Below, in pieces: positions 35,701 through 42,168 of a stretch of 64,000 nt of DNA. The stretch spans positions 1-64,000 of the IMG/VR virus record IMGVR_UViG_3300027985_001265, one strand, 5' to 3'. This DNA is from a virus. Under the pieces are notes generated by a model. That model searched no databases. It had not been told where the DNA came from and saw nothing but the letters and a program-made list of their open reading frames with translations. The stretch's first letter is position 1. Each line of letters starts with the position of its first letter. The position numbers and the translations under genes were made by a program.

Positions 35701-37142
35701 TTGCCAAAACAGATGCTCTAGGATTTTCCATTGATTACCGGTATATGATGTCTGAGGCAAGCAAGGATGCTTATTTAAGTCAGGTCAGTGATTTCGATAC
35801 TGTGTTTGGTTCTATGGCTGCTCAGATTCTTGATAAAGGTGTTACTCCCATTGTTAATGAGGAGTTGATTCATCGGTTAAAACAGACCTATGACGAAGAG
35901 TACCAAAATAACCCTGCTGCTTTTAAAGCCATTGGGCCTAACGTAGCTGACCCAGATATGGTAGAGCAATATTATTTAATCCCGGAGAAAACCCGGAAAG
36001 TAGTTGCGGATGTTTGGGGGCCTGAAAAGACCATGTATGTACCCAAGGATCTTATGACATTAGCTTTCGGTTACCGTAAATACTCAATCATTGATGCTTT
36101 TACCAAGAAGCCCTCTGAACGTGCCAGGTTGGAAAAAATGGTAGTTACCCTTTTTCAACATATTACCCGGGACATAACCGGAGAGTCCGGCCGAGCTATC
36201 AAGGCGGCTAATACTGCAGAGCGTATGGCTATAGAAATGACTCATTATGCCAAGGACAACATCATTGTAAAATCCTTGACAGTCACGCTCGGCAACTTTG
36301 GCTCTAACTTAATGTACTTGAGGATGCGGGGTGTACCCATCAGTACAACTCTGAAGCATGGGTGGGACGCTGTGAAATATGGTACTCGGTTTCAGGCTGA
36401 CAGTCAGAGAATGAATAAACTTTTGATAGAAAAAGATACCCGGGAAAAATCAAATACACCAGAAGATCAACGTCGATTAAAGGAAATCCAAAAAGAGTTG
36501 ATGCAACTCAAGGATGCTCTGGCCAGAAATCCTGTACTAGATTCCATAGACTCTGGGCTGATGCCCTCTCTGGTAGATGATGTTGATACCCAGGGACAGC
36601 AAAACTATTTTCCAGGCATGATCGAAAGCTATGTTGAGGATAAGACCAAAAATCTTCCTAAACCGGTTAAACAGTTCGGTAGAGTCGCTTTTTTGACCCA
36701 AGACACAGAAGTATACAAGGTGCTCAATAATGCTGTTAAAATGACCGATTTTGTGGGCCGGCACATTCTGTATAAGCACTATACAGAAAGCCTCGGAATG
36801 AGCCAAAAAGAAGCTGCTGCAAAGGCGATTGATGAGTTCGTGAACTTTGATATTGCTTCTCATCGGATCACTGAGTATTTGAATGAAATAGGCCTTCTTT
36901 GGTTTACCAAGTATGCCACCAGGATTCCTCGGATAGCAATTAAGGCTGTCATGGACCGACCTTTTGATTCAGCAATGTCCTATTTATTGTCTACCCATTT
37001 GGGTACAGATAATATCTTAGATTCAACTATCCCAAATCTTCCATATAAAACGGGTTTACCTCCTACTGCTGTAGCCACTTCAATGGACGATATTCTATCT
37101 GCCCAGGGAGCAGGCTGGATTTTGGGGTCAATTTTACCCTGA
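26778..37142 (+). CDS. Virion-encapsidated RNA polymerase (N4 gp50-like, 3454 aa)
   Basis: A giant protein ejected with DNA to transcribe early genes. Single-subunit RNA polymerase motifs are visible. A GR pair ends 'VFQAVGR' (R1417). Motif A is ERDGLANG (D1562). Motif B is RKLAKNLNVGAIYG, with R1683, K1687 and Y1695 spaced +4 and +8 as in T7 R627/K631/Y639. Motif C is NIHDAG (D1945). Length and motif positions closely parallel the roughly 3500-residue N4 vRNAP, whose polymerase domain is the middle third. Residues 1-400 are Gly/Ala-rich with possible membrane-active helices (MVGLGYGLGAGVGAIAES). An HExxH zincin-like motif, THELVHAVIH (H2355), lies in the C-terminal third. No cleavage into smaller frames is seen. 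Confidence 0.88.
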   Translation: MPSLEFSTLFDKKAATVQAATEDKKAQLGNTSSAAGYLISRIEQEQALAPLDLSNKEAPKIDLDPVPENSLEAMGRGGREAIQGMVGLGYGLGAGVGAIAESIAGEGGLSSGFKEAMVKKYIENEQDMAQYSRPEDSLTYSWEKAKDGDYGAMLSWATHGTGYVASQLATILAGSGVVAGGTRLIGKKMVGQVMSGLVEKEATRLAAGKTVTEAVLNKATANVTAKVGEHLGMAASGFGMEGGEILGDLAKQSTERGTPLTAGEIGQGLTATALAGAVEYMETLLSVSALKGKLGKFPGATEMDGIAGKLARGAITGGKTAAGEAVQEATQTGIERWGKGDDLTSEDAVREYIDAAGLGALGGGPASVGGVFTRSTKEQEEVDRKRAEKKEAQARVRPQTQPGFDQKVAEVVETGNTSQFTEAEKPENNPTTAMHVAQKQTQKEGATRTDKLKTRDDAVKVFQSLVQSEMETKAKVDALDEKIKTAATPEDKARYTEEQAQLIAKGEYLKTQREDVTPLMQSIVKATDDEIPGLVEDFKKSFEQEAPSGAVNEILRKVFGSNGGKAFFQDDSVDFNQIIKDHQDKLTPEDIGVLQKVANLQKSVKAVVDKTTKSMGQVNTDILDGGDGYIGLFQHKQGVVDALNNGDIQLAAERQNAFSQWAKERVVRANTFTGMYQAFKNNVEPSAAIKKSFGTINAKQVANGRKAYSIGPKTWSLAETMRLEAKALNDGVALTQAMFPSQTAEQTQSNGTVANVASPSTQVDTTNPGTQTSPDLEGRAGDAQSNPGGEQTSRQGTPAPKVEKQPRAKIAPTVQLPSHISTDTQQTLSEMGFVEEQIQEMKPAAANWHVSQKDKSLDELREAQKAVNPNTAKAALYKELIATKEQQEQKEDIATPPETKEPKIKQEKPSEELKKESDQTEDFPFANEPPIDDNYDYQLSQMVEQNDEVFSPVVEQEEPITKSERDSSRIYGPANQVAQDTSIDPSTLKTVEDYKKTNAVKAFTKVKGEANLFNGEVEVIDHLKEQHAEMQGEQKVALGKLISFMEKFSSTLDKLYQHKNTEWLFKDALSYFTVFNGETRSITHPTTKKVTQKAVRKLPENFKAAMALSAFNWLSTQAETEDLERTIKKILGLKASTIITNESMGLMDGLGNKGIYFSEVLGRDVIRHLQLSFSDQALENLEENLSRSTGMAILTNLQQMGYLKRQYVDSGKRKGLKPENSTFGLQGLANKLDGIYDGEITSFLLDGPQKGVTADDFFSLKTDKKGNVLGSVKELRQQYKPLKVFLDDQFEMTPKSLEVSFVKPELTGGQERLQKSSESATKEQTANKEKNEQTPYNVSNKMDKLLRRFGVDAMKLFAGYQSEEGRHVNSIISIKGKNRSIDRSFEQIQTWYEMAQNQKSKFLSKFFIRSVFQAVGRMRQVGLIRPQGDKIHRNFFNMSTTEVEIDPHNNEKHRQLFIEAVGQGLGIEASKYSSLEETLRLVDEKLATPVIQEGLKALKEVLDGNKKATPEQVQAVMAAIKSGGEDLHTLKVLEGYQTFLDNQPKEGKKGKPFKTDLYLERDGLANGVMMMLTQLRTAPITRVFLARLMSVGLGYRAEGNDFDHATYLDPYMAIARHWNTFLNERIEILQLRPRELKEWNRKLREEISPTPVEAQDRIRKIRAINRLLEGLDKPGDSIVEHKRKLAKNLNVGAIYGAEKNSTERGIATKIVDDVIPETLESIAALRKTDRAAADLLQKQLQEALGNLTQTEVWDPKTFKGNPLEWQLSKEAKKDIYAAVSVDYGTMLYDAMSLVYGDFREASKLLNPAIGLAAANYNAALQALIQQHVKEGKPLTRADVKAFKARLESILPRIKTPMGGFINLTDFTGSDVLEEDDFSTIEQTYYQVEGFPKIGRLMGKAVSVKELKAPGVKPIPSVIHMLDSMVANMLMGAVDPETFGILNIHDAGITNILQAAEMTNIQNKAMFENMRDYNLAFEIEQAVKHSNDAFVKLLKEGSLGEGIADGIAKNRDKIFADEKYNKIPEYPGAKKKIEVDTKTAIEYVSDMVTWVKNKTSANKKFLLGLKTNPDLGIVTHMNQYMDPTTGGYKTGITPKETVSNIKMSDILKDAVVKTSQQVFDVAPDEVTEEEILSAVTEETPEMTTINPEFDPDKKGFQIIRIRQDGEFIEHRVRALTLDEFPGIELAAERTSKNVWTFYEATTGLTAFKHKGNQEKGIEAFKKAVTLEMFQKALKDVAEKQKTLGSSRLSNLSLDPADYALESEINRETILDTYEAIKNNGSKSDNVNHDFQLKHILSSLVQNVIEPLDLFMKSSTTDQTEGAFDYESGRKDRVFISNHSGLLNLGIQMSTGEVYTHELVHAVIHKGLEMNRHLYDKVNRLYDVAYNKLKQTYGDEGLRIFLSDPNNITNQAEISLAHERFNYLFRDAGTHGSNTQNQYTGVTSNKIKSNHLDEFMAFGLTNENFSNFLKGISLGQTDYAKSTWSNIRGANIQETLLNIFQMIMDFFRGRLTDINRRVAYQELEALAQQLSNTESRWKSQRFEVVRKFVGLSGKLSEKGNSLVKATFKKVAPKAETWKEGYDILMKDPSKGGQMLRDLIYKARAMDQGVVKTTVQEARGVTERLSDYYQMLTRKKRILDASKEAVARAWSSMANDFFTLDLTKEQKTNLTKAGLKADAGILLDVHGSDHLLKIYSDESVRNMEIQKVLDTIEGKLNQILESVNKKKQSTVVAQYLNYYDRAAMALGDFIIHSQFRKGEDAPLNAQLIAELAGTTEMGNMREVDAKKVEPLIDQLASLYAIGSLSENSRAEFADILTNDAEGVSKMFQMQKTLKEQARETLFAGSERLFIKGYVKTVLNPEMSLEFGTLADEAEMTRLGYTRSEKPLPRDEADVYRNQDIYLYTARNGRMNTLQSGLMSYTRNKAKGQGGRALAAQTSNSTEQGYLNMEQIIINKHAVRDHMFTQKRNSRAKLSNVMVAKTDALGFSIDYRYMMSEASKDAYLSQVSDFDTVFGSMAAQILDKGVTPIVNEELIHRLKQTYDEEYQNNPAAFKAIGPNVADPDMVEQYYLIPEKTRKVVADVWGPEKTMYVPKDLMTLAFGYRKYSIIDAFTKKPSERARLEKMVVTLFQHITRDITGESGRAIKAANTAERMAIEMTHYAKDNIIVKSLTVTLGNFGSNLMYLRMRGVPISTTLKHGWDAVKYGTRFQADSQRMNKLLIEKDTREKSNTPEDQRRLKEIQKELMQLKDALARNPVLDSIDSGLMPSLVDDVDTQGQQNYFPGMIESYVEDKTKNLPKPVKQFGRVAFLTQDTEVYKVLNNAVKMTDFVGRHILYKHYTESLGMSQKEAAAKAIDEFVNFDIASHRITEYLNEIGLLWFTKYATRIPRIAIKAVMDRPFDSAMSYLLSTHLGTDNILDSTIPNLPYKTGLPPTAVATSMDDILSAQGAGWILGSILP

Positions 37143-37219
37143 TAGAGGGAATGTAAATTGCCTCCTATTAATGTATGAAAAGAGAAAATTAATACATAAT
37201 TCAAAGGGTAATATGCTTA

Positions 37220-37600
37220 ATGGAAAGAACTCTTATAACTCTGCTGGCTGGCAGTGTAGTTAGTCTACTCGGTAAAGGTGCCTGGGATTATTTTAAAAGT
37301 GGTCAAGTTGAAAAGGCTTCTATTTATGTAACTAAATCGGAGTGTCTTTCCACGGTACAACGCTGTAATTTACCTAATGTGAAAGATCAACTTTCTGATG
37401 TTAAGTCTAAGTTGGAATCTTTTAAAGCTGAAATGAAAGCCCGGATGATAGATATGGAAAAACGTGTTGAACAAAGCAGTCTGGACATCCGGGAATTCAG
37501 GGATGACATATCAGAAATTAAGTCAGCTCAGGTTAAAACACATATGCTTCTTGAAACATTACTTCAAAACTCAAAACATGAAAAACTTTCCGGAGAATAA
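37220..37600 (+). CDS. Membrane-anchored coiled-coil protein
   Basis: 126 residues. A short N-terminal hydrophobic helix (LITLLAGSVVSLLGKGAWDY) is followed by a long charged coiled coil (KDQLSDVKSKLESFKAEMKA and onward to the C-terminus). Two cysteines lie near residues 42 and 49. This topology resembles inner-membrane spanin subunits or small tail accessory proteins. It is one of two genes after the virion RNA polymerase. The ribosome site (AAAGGG) is 14 nt upstream, weak. Confidence 0.55.
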   Translation: MERTLITLLAGSVVSLLGKGAWDYFKSGQVEKASIYVTKSECLSTVQRCNLPNVKDQLSDVKSKLESFKAEMKARMIDMEKRVEQSSLDIREFRDDISEIKSAQVKTHMLLETLLQNSKHEKLSGE

Positions 37601-37602
37601 AT

Positions 37603-37905
37603 ATGGGAATGATCTTTGTAGGGCAAACTGCCTTATCCATTATCGCTGATTTGAGCGAGGATATTACAGGGGCCACTTGTCTTGTGAAATACAAGAAGCC
37701 TTCAGGAACTCTTGGGAGTTTTTCAGCAACTATTACGGATGCTGAAAATGGTATTATTTCTGCTTCTCCGGAATCTGAAAGTGACATAGATGAACCTGGT
37801 CGGTGGGTTGTCTGGGGTTATGTAACTTTTGCTGATGGTTCTGTTATTGCTGGAGAGCCTGAAGAAATGATGGTATACCCTGAAGGATATTTGCCTCGAA
37901 CATAA
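37603..37905 (+). CDS. Small beta-rich structural protein
   Basis: 100 residues, three bases after the preceding gene. 'MIFVGQTALSIIADLSEDIT' then 'CLVKYKKPSGTLGSFSATIT' and 'GRWVVWGYVTFADGSVIAGE'. This pattern is common in small phage structural proteins (neck/tail) in which a GRWVVWGYVTFADG-type segment is recognisable. It is the last gene of the late operon, directly before its terminator. Confidence 0.65.
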   Translation: MGMIFVGQTALSIIADLSEDITGATCLVKYKKPSGTLGSFSATITDAENGIISASPESESDIDEPGRWVVWGYVTFADGSVIAGEPEEMMVYPEGYLPRT

Positions 37906-37926
37906 GGGGGAGGTGAAGACTCCCCC
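37906..37926 (+). terminator. Late-operon terminator at convergence point
   Basis: GGGGGAG (37906-37912) and CTCCCCC (37920-37926) form a 7-bp G-C rich stem with a 7-nt loop, followed by TAGTTTTAGTTTATTTT. It ends the 33-kb plus operon. The minus-strand genes end 11 nt further right, so it may also work in the other direction. Confidence 0.85.
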
Positions 37927-37936
37927 TAGTTTTAGT

Positions 37937-38488
37937 TTATTTTACTGATGCTTCTGTAAAACGACGACATTTTTTACAAGGTATAGCATCATACTCTATG
38001 TATTTCATCACGCACTTATCATGATGGATACAAGAGTAACTCCTGTCTGGATCTGCCAAATGGTCATTATGCTTATCAATACTATTTGGCAGATCCCCTC
38101 TTGCGGCCCTTCTGGATGAAGAGCAACTACTGCAACATACTGAGGCTTGCGCTCTCAAACTGACATGCTCGGCGCCACATGAACATCGCTTGTATTTCGT
38201 GATCAAAGGATGTTTTTCTCCAAGATTTTCCCAGCAGATAGGGCAGATACGTTTGCCTCTGTTTTTCTGCTTTGCGAATTCTGGGAAATATTTTATCACC
38301 CGGGCATCATCATCATTGTCAATGACATGACCACATTCGTATATGTTATATGCTCGGTCTGATTCTGGTTTTATGTCTGCTTGTTTGAGCATACGTTTAA
38401 CCAGAGTTAAGGAGATTCTGACTTTCGCTTTGTCACACCAGTTTACTGGTGTGACAACCATTCCATCAGTGTGTTGCTTTGGCTTCAT
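37937..38488 (-). CDS. Cysteine-rich zinc-ribbon protein A
   Basis: 183 residues from ATG 38488 (behind GAGGG). It has at least five Cys pairs: CGH, 'CPICWEN', 'CSCGAEH', 'CCSSC', 'CIHHDKC' and 'CKKCRRF'. It thus likely binds two or more zinc ions. The end 'SCIHHDKCVMKYIEYDAIPC' parallels 'DCIYRDQCLENSWLNNP' of the protein at 40712, and both have an earlier C.C...C..C ribbon, so they appear paralogous. A DNA- or RNA-binding role is likely but unproven. Confidence 0.7.
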   Translation of the reverse strand: MKPKQHTDGMVVTPVNWCDKAKVRISLTLVKRMLKQADIKPESDRAYNIYECGHVIDNDDDARVIKYFPEFAKQKNRGKRICPICWENLGEKHPLITKYKRCSCGAEHVSLRAQASVCCSSCSSSRRAARGDLPNSIDKHNDHLADPDRSYSCIHHDKCVMKYIEYDAIPCKKCRRFTEASVK

Positions 38489-38508
38489 ACTAACCCTCAA
38501 AATAGAAT

Positions 38509-39792
38509 TTAATTCATAAATAATTCTACGTCTTCAGGAAGTTTATCTTCGTGGCGTTTACTGAAACGTGGGAATTGGAATTTACCGGTATCAGGAAACC
38601 GTTGATCATACTTCACTTCGATAACACAAGGAAACTCCCAAGAGTCGGGATCCCGATCAGCATCTGTCAAACCACCAACGGTGCCTAGGTCAATCCGATT
38701 ACCCGTGGTGTCATATTGACAGATTTTGAGAGAACCAACCAGTCCTTGGAATCTTCCCTTACCTGGAGCGTAACCGTCTGCGATAACGTCTATGTCGCCC
38801 TGTGGTTTAACCTTAAAGGCGGCGCAACGATTTGGCTTACCATTCATCGTAATTTCTATACATTTGGTGGTATCCCAAAGAACAAACCCCTCAATCTGTT
38901 TTTTGTTCTCCCAAGCCAAACGTGTCGCTTCTTCCCCGGATTTTATTGGAACCTCTTTAGGGACGAATATTGATTTTCCTGCAGAGATGTCTGGGGATTT
39001 AAGATTCAGGCTATTGAGAATAACCTGATATGGAAATGATGCTGCTAAATTACCATCCAAGTACAGGATGGTTAGGAGTGCTGCTCGTACCCTGTATATT
39101 TCTTGAAGAGCCAGGGATTTTGGCACTTCATCTTTACAAACTCCGTCAGCAACGTCGGCCTTGCTGATTTGGGACATCAGCAGGAAAGCTGTCATGTGTG
39201 GGATCTGGAGCTGCGGGTCAATCATAAACTCAGTGTAAAACAAAGTCCCATTGGGGTATTCCTGAGACTTAACTTCTTCGACGATACTCGGGTATTTTAA
39301 CGTGTGGTCACACCACCTACGAGTGTATATCCGAATATCACCGTCTGTTCGGATCAGGATAAAATGCCCGATTCCGTTGTATTTCACGAAGAATTTCCCA
39401 TTCCCGGATTTGAGCAACTTGTTCATGGCCGGGATGGAAATAGTCTTCTTTGGTTTTGAAATACAGAAGGATTCAGGGATATTGTCCAGGTCCAGACCTT
39501 CTCCGGTTTGATCCAAGATGGAGAGGTCATCCAGGCTGGGTACCTCAAGATATCCCTCTTTAGTCTTGGTTTTGATCAGCCGGAGGTACTCTTCTTCGGC
39601 AACCTGCTCTGGGCTTTTCTCATTGGTTTTACCAATGTTGACCCCGGTACAGGTGTTGGCTGTGCTTTGAATATTATCACTACCAACATGTCCGTATTCC
39701 CGGGAAACTGTGTCTCCAGATAGCATAAGCTTTATGAAGACAGGTTGCCCTAGTTGAGTTTTTTTAACTAAAATTGTTTGTTTTTCTTCCAT
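38509..39792 (-). CDS. ATP-dependent DNA ligase with N-terminal WGR-like domain
   Basis: 427 residues from ATG 39792, with AAAGGAAAC in front; an in-frame upstream start at 39843 lacks a good site. Residues 1-85 (SGDTVSREYGHVGSDN, then EEEYLRLIKTKTKEGY) resemble a WGR domain. The nucleotidyl-transferase core has KYNGIG with the predicted adenylated Lys near 137, 'NGTLFYTEFM' (motif III), EGFVLW (IV) and AAFKVKPQ (V). An OB-like C-terminus (GSLKICQYD, CVIEVKYDQRFP) follows. The usual KxDG is KxNG here. It seals nicks in phage replication and repair. Confidence 0.85.
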   Translation of the reverse strand: MEEKQTILVKKTQLGQPVFIKLMLSGDTVSREYGHVGSDNIQSTANTCTGVNIGKTNEKSPEQVAEEEYLRLIKTKTKEGYLEVPSLDDLSILDQTGEGLDLDNIPESFCISKPKKTISIPAMNKLLKSGNGKFFVKYNGIGHFILIRTDGDIRIYTRRWCDHTLKYPSIVEEVKSQEYPNGTLFYTEFMIDPQLQIPHMTAFLLMSQISKADVADGVCKDEVPKSLALQEIYRVRAALLTILYLDGNLAASFPYQVILNSLNLKSPDISAGKSIFVPKEVPIKSGEEATRLAWENKKQIEGFVLWDTTKCIEITMNGKPNRCAAFKVKPQGDIDVIADGYAPGKGRFQGLVGSLKICQYDTTGNRIDLGTVGGLTDADRDPDSWEFPCVIEVKYDQRFPDTGKFQFPRFSKRHEDKLPEDVELFMN

Positions 39793-39849
39793 AAGTTTCC
39801 TTTTTGATGTTTTTGCTTTTACCAGAAATAATCTCCATAACAAGAAAAT

Positions 39850-39865
39850 GTCAGACTTAAATTGA
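39850..39865. promoter_or_regulatory. Copy 3 of repeated motif GTCAGACTYAWATTGA
   Basis: GTCAGACTTAAATTGA, 57 nt upstream of the ligase start on the other strand and 168 nt upstream of the HxlR gene. It overlaps an ATTGA-TAA-TCAAT hairpin at 39861-39873. The direction in which it would act is unclear. Confidence 0.45.
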
Positions 39866-39981
39866 TAATCAATATTTCATTTTTAAACAAAAACCTTAAT
39901 GTAATACTCTTCTGGTAAAGTTTTTATTTAAAAGTGAAATAGTGTGTTTATATTTATTAGAATGCCAGTACAATAAGGCAC

Positions 39982-39998
39982 TTTTTAGTAACTAAAAA
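39982..39998 (+). promoter_or_regulatory. 7-bp hairpin with 3-nt loop upstream of HxlR gene
   Basis: TTTTTAG-TAA-CTAAAAA lies 35 nt upstream of the HxlR gene start. N4 virion RNA polymerase promoters are known to be 5-7 bp hairpins with 3-nt loops and a central purine, which this resembles in shape only. It could equally be an operator for the regulator. Confidence 0.3.
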
Positions 39999-40032
39999 TT
40001 ACCTATAGGAAAGGGGGATTTTCATAGAAAAT

Positions 40033-40419
40033 ATGAATAAGAAACCTTGCGGTTGTGGTTTAAGGTTAATGCTGCGCATTTTTAATAAAAAATGGCGTAG
40101 CTGTATTATTTGTCACCTTGCCAGGAAAACTCTATATTTTACTGAGCTTAAAAAAATTATAGGAATTTCTCATAAAGTATTAACAGAAAACCTGCAAATA
40201 CTTAAAAAAGTTGGGATTGTAGAACGGACAGTTATTGACACTGTACCTATCCAGGTACAATACTCTTTAACTGATATGGGAAGATCTTTGATACCCATTA
40301 TACGAGAAAGTCATAAATGGGTAAATGAGTGGAGGGATACTCTAGAGATGCCCTCTGATAGAGCACCTCTATGTAAGTATCCAAAATCTAAACGTGAAAA
40401 GGCCTGGGAAACTTTCTAG
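40033..40419 (+). CDS. HxlR-family transcriptional regulator
   Basis: 128 residues. The N-terminal 'CGCGLRLMLRIFNKKWRSCI' and winged helix 'LYFTELKKIIGISHKVLTEN', 'LQILKKVGIVERTV' and 'QVQYSLTDMGRSLIPII' are classic for HxlR proteins; they usually start C-P with a conserved K-W. Binds DNA as a dimer. It is the only plus-strand gene in the early region, with its own upstream AT-rich region, and could regulate the divergent ligase gene. Its 3' end overlaps the convergent gene at 40388 by 32 nt. Looks host-derived; a lysogeny role is possible. Confidence 0.85.
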   Translation: MNKKPCGCGLRLMLRIFNKKWRSCIICHLARKTLYFTELKKIIGISHKVLTENLQILKKVGIVERTVIDTVPIQVQYSLTDMGRSLIPIIRESHKWVNEWRDTLEMPSDRAPLCKYPKSKREKAWETF

Positions 40420-40615
40420 CCCGTTCAGATACTGTGATTAAGGTGGGTTGGCCATCAGGATGATAAAGTGTATTCACCAGATTCGGGTCCATGGATTGGC
40501 CCCAGGATACTTCGGTGGAGAACAGGGTATCATCCTGAATGGCTCTTTCAGCAGCTTCAGGGGATAGTTCAGCAAAGGTTTTATATTGCCACACTCTTTT
40601 TATAATTGACAGCAT
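40388..40615 (-). CDS. Small hypothetical protein
   Basis: 75 residues behind GAAGGAGAGT. 'YKTFAELSPEAAERAIQDDT' recalls the '.F.ELS.EAKE.A' start of small phage antitoxin-like or conserved proteins, followed by a polar tail. The upstream leader carries an ATAAAATC/GATTTTAT inverted repeat. No firm function. Confidence 0.55.
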   Translation of the reverse strand: MLSIIKRVWQYKTFAELSPEAAERAIQDDTLFSTEVSWGQSMDPNLVNTLYHPDGQPTLITVSERARKFPRPFHV

Positions 40616-40711
40616 GTGACTCTCCTTCAGTTTTATGTAGATAAAATCTTATATTTAATCCTTTGATTTTATATACAATAAGGAGATTTCTAGTGTCAAC
40701 TACAAATTGAA

Positions 40712-41212
40712 TTATGCTGCCTCAAAATTTCTGTGTGCAATAGGGTATAGCCGAATGTTGCTTACAAACTGAGAAGGTATTTCAGAAGGTTTAATCCTAT
40801 CAGGATGATACTCCTTACAATTGTAGCAGGGTAAGCAGTCCGCCCTTGGATTATTTAACCAGGAGTTTTCAAGACACTGATCCCGGTAAATACAATCCCA
40901 GGTATCGGCTGCAGCTTGAATTTTCTCTAGTTTTAATTCATATTTTTTTCTGGAAGCTTTAGCTCTATCAAGTTCTTTTCGCCTGTTAATCTCTTTTTGG
41001 ACTTCCCTGATATGAACAGCTCGACAAGCGTCACAACGTTCTGTCTTCGCTTGATTTGGGGCAAGAGTCAGTATTGTTGGGCAATCAGCACACTTCTTCT
41101 GAATCAGTTTGACTCTACCTTTAGGATGTTCTGGACAATAATATGTCCCGTTTACTCTTAACTTTATAGTATCTTGTGTCAAATGGCAGCCGCAGGTCAT
41201 TTCATAAATCAT
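40712..41212 (-). CDS. Cysteine-rich zinc-ribbon protein B
   Basis: 166 residues with Cys pairs CGCH, YYCPEH, 'CADCPTI', 'CDACRAV' and 'CIYRDQC', then 'CLPCYNC'. The middle is a basic coiled coil (RKELDRAKASRKKYELKLEK). It is related in layout to the Cys-rich protein at 37937. It overlaps the stop-start junction with thyX by four bases, so the two are co-translated. Probably a nucleic acid-binding protein. Confidence 0.7.
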   Translation of the reverse strand: MIYEMTCGCHLTQDTIKLRVNGTYYCPEHPKGRVKLIQKKCADCPTILTLAPNQAKTERCDACRAVHIREVQKEINRRKELDRAKASRKKYELKLEKIQAAADTWDCIYRDQCLENSWLNNPRADCLPCYNCKEYHPDRIKPSEIPSQFVSNIRLYPIAHRNFEAA

Positions 41213-42168
41213 TTGAATACCTCTGGAAGTTCTTCCTGTAATTCAGCCAGGACCGGTTCCATTAGTATCCGAATCTGGGGGTGTGCAACTTTGCTTGTCC
41301 GAAGTCTTAGCATGTGTTTCCACTCGGATAAAGGGGCTGTGCAGACGACCTCTGTCTTGAGAGAATTGGGGAGGACGGATCTGGCAAATTGAGGTTGCCA
41401 GCCTTTATCCAGTAAGTCTTCATAGGAGTCTTTTGCATTTTTACATGCCCATAACCATTCAGAAGGTGCTATCATCCAGTCTTCATCTCTACGACCAAAA
41501 CGGCTTCTCCAAGCAGTTTCATAATCAGACCAGTCACCAACCCATATATTACCCACCCAAACTGGGAGAATGAATTCCATCCCTTTATTCCCATAGTTCA
41601 CATACCGGGTGCTTTCCTGGCTATATGCCCAGGGGCGATGCCTGACCATTTCATGGGTAACACCTCGATCTGTGATAAACCTGCAGGTCCGGGTAGCATG
41701 GATAAGTTTTTCTTCTGGATCAAGAGATATTTCAGGAAGAATAATGGCAATTTTTTTATCCACAATAAAGTAATCAGGGAAAATTTCAGGGTATGTTTTA
41801 ACAAAATAATCCTGGATGGCTTGCATACCAGTAGGATACTTTATAGCAGTATGTTTTAATACAAATTCTAACCAAGCCCTGAAATTTCCTGAAACGATAA
41901 AAACACCTTTCTTGTTGGAAAATCGAAGATACCCAGAATCAGAAGAGTCTTTCAAAAAACTCCAAGTTTCTTTACTGACTTGAAAAATTCTGTTTGCATG
42001 TTCCAGGACAGAATAATGTCCAGCCTTGGTGATCATTTGAACAAACCGATTGGCAGAGTCTTCTGTGATTTTGTCTTCGGACTTGTAGCAGGTCCGGCCA
42101 GCCAGCTCTATCAATTTTATTGGATCAGATTCCCGAAGGAACTGATGAGATTGTTCAATAACTTTCAT
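41209..42168 (-). CDS. thyX: Flavin-dependent thymidylate synthase ThyX
   Basis: 319 residues. Makes dTMP from dUMP using FAD, NADPH and methylene-tetrahydrofolate. The ThyX signature RHR(x7)S is present as RHRPWAYSQESTRY (about residues 176-189), with upstream 'SVLEHANRIFQVS' and downstream 'QFARSVLPNSLKTEVVCTAP' (Q-AR..LP substrate motif). Longer than bacterial ThyX but in the phage range. Overlaps both neighbours by four bases, in a small nucleotide-metabolism group with the NrdD-like zinc protein. Confidence 0.93.
   Translation of the reverse strand: MKVIEQSHQFLRESDPIKLIELAGRTCYKSEDKITEDSANRFVQMITKAGHYSVLEHANRIFQVSKETWSFLKDSSDSGYLRFSNKKGVFIVSGNFRAWLEFVLKHTAIKYPTGMQAIQDYFVKTYPEIFPDYFIVDKKIAIILPEISLDPEEKLIHATRTCRFITDRGVTHEMVRHRPWAYSQESTRYVNYGNKGMEFILPVWVGNIWVGDWSDYETAWRSRFGRRDEDWMIAPSEWLWACKNAKDSYEDLLDKGWQPQFARSVLPNSLKTEVVCTAPLSEWKHMLRLRTSKVAHPQIRILMEPVLAELQEELPEVFK

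Noticed and set aside
26778-37142. Giant protein as a DarB/PLxRFG-type antirestriction polyvalent protein only
   Set aside because: Parts resemble such proteins, but the exact R-K-Y motif B spacing and motifs A and C at N4-like positions favour a virion RNA polymerase.
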